In this document: positions 61,114 to 64,000 of the stretch, in pieces
Numbering within the stretch: position 1 is the stretch's first letter
Layout of the letters: each line of letters opens with the position of its first letter
Assembly (NCBI RefSeq): GCF_020164745.1
Contig: NZ_JAIUGV010000014.1
Coordinates: 1 to 64,000 of the forward strand
From: Mesorhizobium sp. ES1-4
GTDB lineage: Bacteria; Pseudomonadota; Alphaproteobacteria; Rhizobiales; Rhizobiaceae
Length of the DNA stretch: 64,000 nt
Direction: 5' to 3'
The notes under the pieces: model-generated
The model's database searches: none
Told to the model about the DNA's origin: nothing
What the model saw: only the letters and a program-made list of their open reading frames with translations
Program-made: the position numbers and the translations under genes

Positions 61114-61516
61114 GAGGGTCAAACTGTAGCCCGACTCGACGGCGTATCCGCAGACATTCGACGAGCCGAAGTCCATTATCGACTTTGTCTGCGATCGAGC
61201 CGCGACCTAGCTGTTCCGGTTCTTGGGTACGCCTCAGCCCGCCGCGGTGTCTTGCGTAATGGTCGTGATCCCTTGCGTGTCGTCGATGACAATGGATACG
61301 ACTTGGCTCGCGCGAGATCTGGGTCGGGCTGAATGCTGTTGCCTTTTTCTCGAAGTCTATCAGCGACAATTCAGTTCTTGTGAACTGATATCATTGCGCC
61401 GAAGACTGGTCGCAAATATGCTTCATAAACTGCTGCTCAGGGAGGGGATGATGGTGGGGCCAGATGAATTGAAATAAGGCGGATCTGCGCTTGGGCGAAT
61501 ACATGCGAAGAGCAAC
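61114..61516. other. Intergenic stretch upstream of ric
   Basis: Nothing recognised on either strand. It ends at the IS3-type terminus at 61517. Confidence 0.35.
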
Positions 61517-61911
61517 TGACGTGCTCCCCTGAAATATCCTCGGTTTGAGGTTAGCCTGTTCCTCGGATGAGGAGACAGGCAATGAAGCGATCAAGATTTT
61601 CTGACGAACAGATCATCGGCATTTTGAAGGAGCGTCAGGCTGGGCTTTCGGCGACGGTCATTCTGGTTTTCTTCGCCAATTTGCTGCTGCATAGACCGCT
61701 GATTGAATCGCTGCTGTTCTCACTGGCGCTCGCGGTGGGCCTCACGCCGGAACTCCTCCCAGCGCTGGGTGAGCCGACATGGTCGGCGCGGTTGTCGCCG
61801 GAAGATTATCGCGGCCTAACACCGCTGATCTACGGTCATGTCAATCCCTATGGCCGTTTCGATCGCGATCTCAACCGCAGGATCGAATTCAAGCAGAAAC
61901 AGGCGACCTGA
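61517..61911 (+). mobile_element. Mosaic of IS3 left end, P-type ATPase fragment and Tn3 transposase end
   Basis: An IS3-like terminus (TGACGTGCTCCCCTG at 61517-61531) precedes OrfA codons from the ATG at 61582 (MKRSRFSDEQIIGILKERQAG). After about 20 codons the same open frame becomes TVILVFFANLLLHRPLIESLLFSLALAVGLTPELLP, a membrane segment of magnesium-type P-type ATPases (MgtA). It then becomes LSPEDYRGLTPLIYGHVNPYGRFDRDLNRRI, like the C-terminus of Tn3-family transposases, and stops at 61911. Three unrelated gene pieces share one 114-residue frame. Unlikely to be functional. Confidence 0.7.
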
Positions 61912-62172
61912 TCGCAATTGGAGGAAAAAATGCCCGTTTCGAAGAAGCCCCGGAAGAACGTCGCCCGATCTGGTGGCGACAACGTGCCGTCCACGCCCCT
62001 GGCTGCCGTTGGCGGGCGATCTTGGTCATCGTCATTTCCGCCACGACGAGTGCCTCTCCGGGGCGCTGGCTGCGAAGAACACGCGATCATGAAGGCGCTG
62101 TTTCGAACCCCCGTCAGGACGTTCCGGGCGCTGATGGGCCGCTCCAGGTGCCGCCGCGCTACCGGCTGTCGC

Positions 62173-62400
62173 TCAGCCTGCCTGGCTGAGTTGCTGGTTA
62201 CGTGCCCGCGCAGCGATAAGCAGAGTAGTCTCGTCGGTCATGCCGCTCTGGAAGAGCAGGACAAGGTCAGCTGCAAGCTTCTCGGCTTCCGGTGAACCCG
62301 GCTGCACGTGGCCTTCTTCGCATACCTGAACGAAAATCGCTTTGAGGCATTCGAGATCGGAAGGATAGAGAGCCGGATCAATGTTCATGTGATCAATCAT
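62173..62400 (-). CDS. Small soluble protein of unknown function
   Basis: The 75-residue product (NIDPALYPSDLECLKAIFVQVCEEGHV; SPEAEKLAADLVLLFQSGMTDETTLLIAA) is acidic and helical. Similar short proteins with an LxxIFxxxCxE pattern occur in rhizobia, but I cannot name a family. The ATG at 62400 is supported by GGAGG seven to eight bases before it; the frame open to 62733 is not. Confidence 0.6.
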   Translation of the reverse strand: MIDHMNIDPALYPSDLECLKAIFVQVCEEGHVQPGSPEAEKLAADLVLLFQSGMTDETTLLIAARARNQQLSQAG

Positions 62401-62771
62401 CTGGGGCCTCCACTTGGCGGCAGGGGTTGAACGGAAGGACGGTGGAGAATGACTCCCGTTCTCCCGATTGTCATCGAAAACTTTGTGACATCCGGATACA
62501 GAATAGCACCACAGTGCCACGACAGGACATGCGCACTGTGAAGCTTTGGATATGAATCCGACGGTGGCGGTATCACCTGCTATATGGAAAGCGGGAAGTC
62601 CTGATGCCCAGCCGTATTTAGCTGCCCAAGCAGCGCAGGTCCGGCGTTTATGACTGCAGTTTGCTCCTTGGGACGCAGTAATGCTGTAGATCGAGCCTGT
62701 GTCCGATGGGACTATGGTCCATCTTGGAGCCACTCATTAGAAATATATTATTGTCGAAGGGAGAAGGTTTG

Positions 62772-63083
62772 ATGTCGGCGGAAGCCATCGTCGAAAAATA
62801 CATGGCCGCAGCGACAAAGCGTTTCCTCGGCTCATGCGACTCGCTGATCGCCACGCCGGGAGACGAGGGCATCATATTCGAATTCTCAGTCTCAGGAGCG
62901 CTTTCGAGGCTGGAAGTCCATACAGGCAACCTCACGCCGACGAAAGTGCGTTCCGCCTTTGTTGAACTTGGGATGGAAATTGGTAGACTAAGCAGGATCC
63001 GCGACGGAAGAGAGCCGCCGCCGGGACGTGGCCGCAAAGGTCAGGCAAACACGGAGAAAACAACGGTTCTCGGGATGGTGTAG
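62772..63083 (+). CDS. Small protein of unknown function
   Basis: From the ATG at 62772, preceded by AGAAGG, the product has 103 residues: a helical start (MSAEAIVEKYMAAATKRFLGSC), a short beta part (GIIFEFSVSGALSRLEVHTG) and a helix FVELGMEIGRL, then a disordered basic tail. No family recognised. An in-frame ATG at 62706 lacks a ribosome-binding site. Confidence 0.5.
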   Translation: MSAEAIVEKYMAAATKRFLGSCDSLIATPGDEGIIFEFSVSGALSRLEVHTGNLTPTKVRSAFVELGMEIGRLSRIRDGREPPPGRGRKGQANTEKTTVLGMV

Positions 63084-63449
63084 CGGCCTGTGGACAGGGT
63101 TTCCGGCACGCTTGCTGGCGATGCGCGCGCGTGGTTGTCACCGATCTCTCATTGCGAGCGGCAGAACGTGCGATCGAAACAAAGGTCTCGGCGGAGGCCA
63201 GTTTGATGAGCGATGAAGCGAAAGCATTCATGGCGATCGGCGAGGGCTTCACGAGACCCGCTCTCCTCGAGCGTGACATGCAACGCTGCGTTCATCTTAC
63301 CGAACTGGCTGTTCACCTCCTGCCGCTTCAGGATCGGGGGCGCACAACGTTGGGCTCGTGCCTCGCTACGTCCTTTCGAGACAATGATCGACACGGGCAT
63401 ATTCGCCGCGCTATCGATCCTGCTGGGCTTTCCGGAGGGGCTGTCGATA

Positions 63450-63708
63450 CGTCGCGGCGCACAGCCTCTACGGAACCGGGTCGCGAACAATTCGCACATT
63501 TGACAATCTTGGCGAGGTCGCCAAGGCGGTTGAAGATATCGATGCGCTGGCCCTGAATAATGGCCTCGAGTCCATGTGGCGGGCGACGATTGACCGGATG
63601 GAAAGCGAGGAGACCAAGGAGCTTGTTCGCGGCCATGCCGCATTGGTGATGCACCCAATCGGGGAGGAACGGGGAGAGGAACAATGGTCTGAATGGATCA
63701 TTAGATGA
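63450..63708 (+). pseudogene. C-terminal gene fragment of unknown identity
   Basis: A frame without a start reads SLYGTGSRTIRTFDNLGEVAKAVEDIDALALNNGL, then MWRATIDRMESEETKELVRGHAALVMHP and stops at 63708. Composition looks coding, but no start or upstream part fits; frames further upstream (63131-63556, 63213-63503) switch register. Probably the end of a broken gene. Confidence 0.35.
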
Positions 63709-63733
63709 TCCGTTGCATGCTTGCATTTTTTGG

Positions 63734-63754
63734 CAAGATGCCTTAAATATCTTG
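63734..63754. promoter_or_regulatory. Inverted repeat before the antitoxin gene
   Basis: CAAGAT (63734-63739) and ATCTTG (63749-63754) flank a nine-base spacer, 22 bases before the antitoxin start. Antitoxins of this kind often repress their own operon through such a site. Confidence 0.45.
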
Positions 63755-63775
63755 GCAGATTGCCGGAGACTGAAT

Positions 63776-64000
63776 ATGAGCACCCCTGTCGCACTCCTTG
63801 ACGATGTTGCACGCAAACTCGGCGGAGCGGCTGTGCTTGGAGCCGATGTCAGGTCGCAGGCGGACCTCGCGATGATGGTGCGGCGCCGGCTTCCGCTTGC
63901 TACGCTGAAGGGCTTGTCTCTCGCCGGGCTCAGCGAGCAGGAGATCGAGCGCTTCGTAATTCCGCAACGCACGCGCCGGCATCGCGCGGAGAAGAACGAG
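63776..64000 (+). CDS. Xre/MbcA/ParS-type antitoxin, partial
   Basis: Seventy-five residues are visible before the window ends. STPVALLDDVARKLGGAAVLG, DLAMMVRRRLPLATLKGL and LSEQEIERFVIPQRTRRHR match the N-terminal DNA-binding part of DUF2384-type antitoxins, which pair with RES-domain (ParT) toxins that attack NAD or modify Prs. The toxin, if present, lies beyond the window. GGAG is seven bases before the ATG. Confidence 0.78.
   Translation, partial: MSTPVALLDDVARKLGGAAVLGADVRSQADLAMMVRRRLPLATLKGLSLAGLSEQEIERFVIPQRTRRHRAEKNE

Noticed and set aside
1..64000. CRISPR arrays, tRNA and rRNA genes
   Set aside because: No regularly spaced direct repeats and no recognisable tRNA or rRNA sequence were seen on reading; no tool-based scan could be run.

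Overview
The window is GC-rich bacterial DNA with tightly coupled operons (repeated ATGA/TGATG overlaps). Several families are typical of rhizobial-type alphaproteobacteria (Hyphomicrobiales): homospermidine synthase, DUF982, DUF6522-like, DUF6455, an NnrR/NarR-type regulator pair, and an NsrR of Rrf2 type. I cannot name a species. No replication or partition genes are visible, so chromosome versus megaplasmid is open. The backbone is a denitrification and anaerobic-respiration island.

Layout. 0-9 kb is accessory or flanking DNA: the 3' end of a ClC/CBS gene, DUF982, a Rnk/GreA-like gene, a 1.5 kb gene-poor stretch with RNA-like hairpins, Nudix, homospermidine synthase, a TerB-N gene cut short next to an IS110 transposase, an Excalibur protein and a DUF6522-like protein. 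9.4-13.1 kb: a small membrane protein, hemN, pseudoazurin and a ferritin-like gene. 13.3-22.1 kb: nosRZDFYLX, complete. 22.7-25.7 kb: a polytopic membrane protein, a double-DUF2249 protein, DUF1858 and a Crp/Fnr regulator. 25.8-27.7 kb: a graveyard with broken nosX, ubiT and ubiD around an intact DUF6455 gene. 27.9-31.1 kb: the nsrR neighbourhood (fdxA and two small genes on one side, DUF2249-DUF59-hypothetical-SRPBCC on the other). 31.4-32.9 kb: nnrS and a DUF2249 remnant. 33-36.5 kb: a three-subunit molybdenum hydroxylase. 36.6-42.6 kb: mog, ubiV, ubiU, ubiT and DUF6455 on the minus strand, divergent from ubiD-ubiX-DUF2249. 42.7-45.8 kb: a cupredoxin, an unknown gene, a second NnrS and small membrane genes. 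45.9-59.4 kb: narR-like regulator, narK fusion, narGHJI, PpiC, a small gene, moeA and DUF2478. 59.4-64 kb: IS3 and Tn3 debris, the NO-stress di-iron repair gene ric, small unknown genes and the start of a ParS/Xre-type antitoxin.

How it fits together. NarK imports nitrate and NarGHI reduces it, with NarJ, MoeA and Mog supplying assembly and molybdenum cofactor. NosZ reduces nitrous oxide with electrons that pseudoazurin can carry. HemN makes haem without oxygen, and UbiTUV with a UbiD/UbiX pair can make ubiquinone without oxygen. NsrR, NnrS, Ric, FdxA and the DUF2249/DUF59/SRPBCC genes are a nitrosative-stress layer. Nitrite reductase and nitric oxide reductase genes are not in the window.

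Regulation. I found eleven copies of an imperfect palindrome of the form (T/A)TTG-N8-CAAA, usually with TTGCG in the left arm, upstream of almost every anaerobic transcription unit. There is also one canonical FNR box at narK and there are two NsrR-like sites flanking nsrR. This shared operator set ties the whole window into one regulon.
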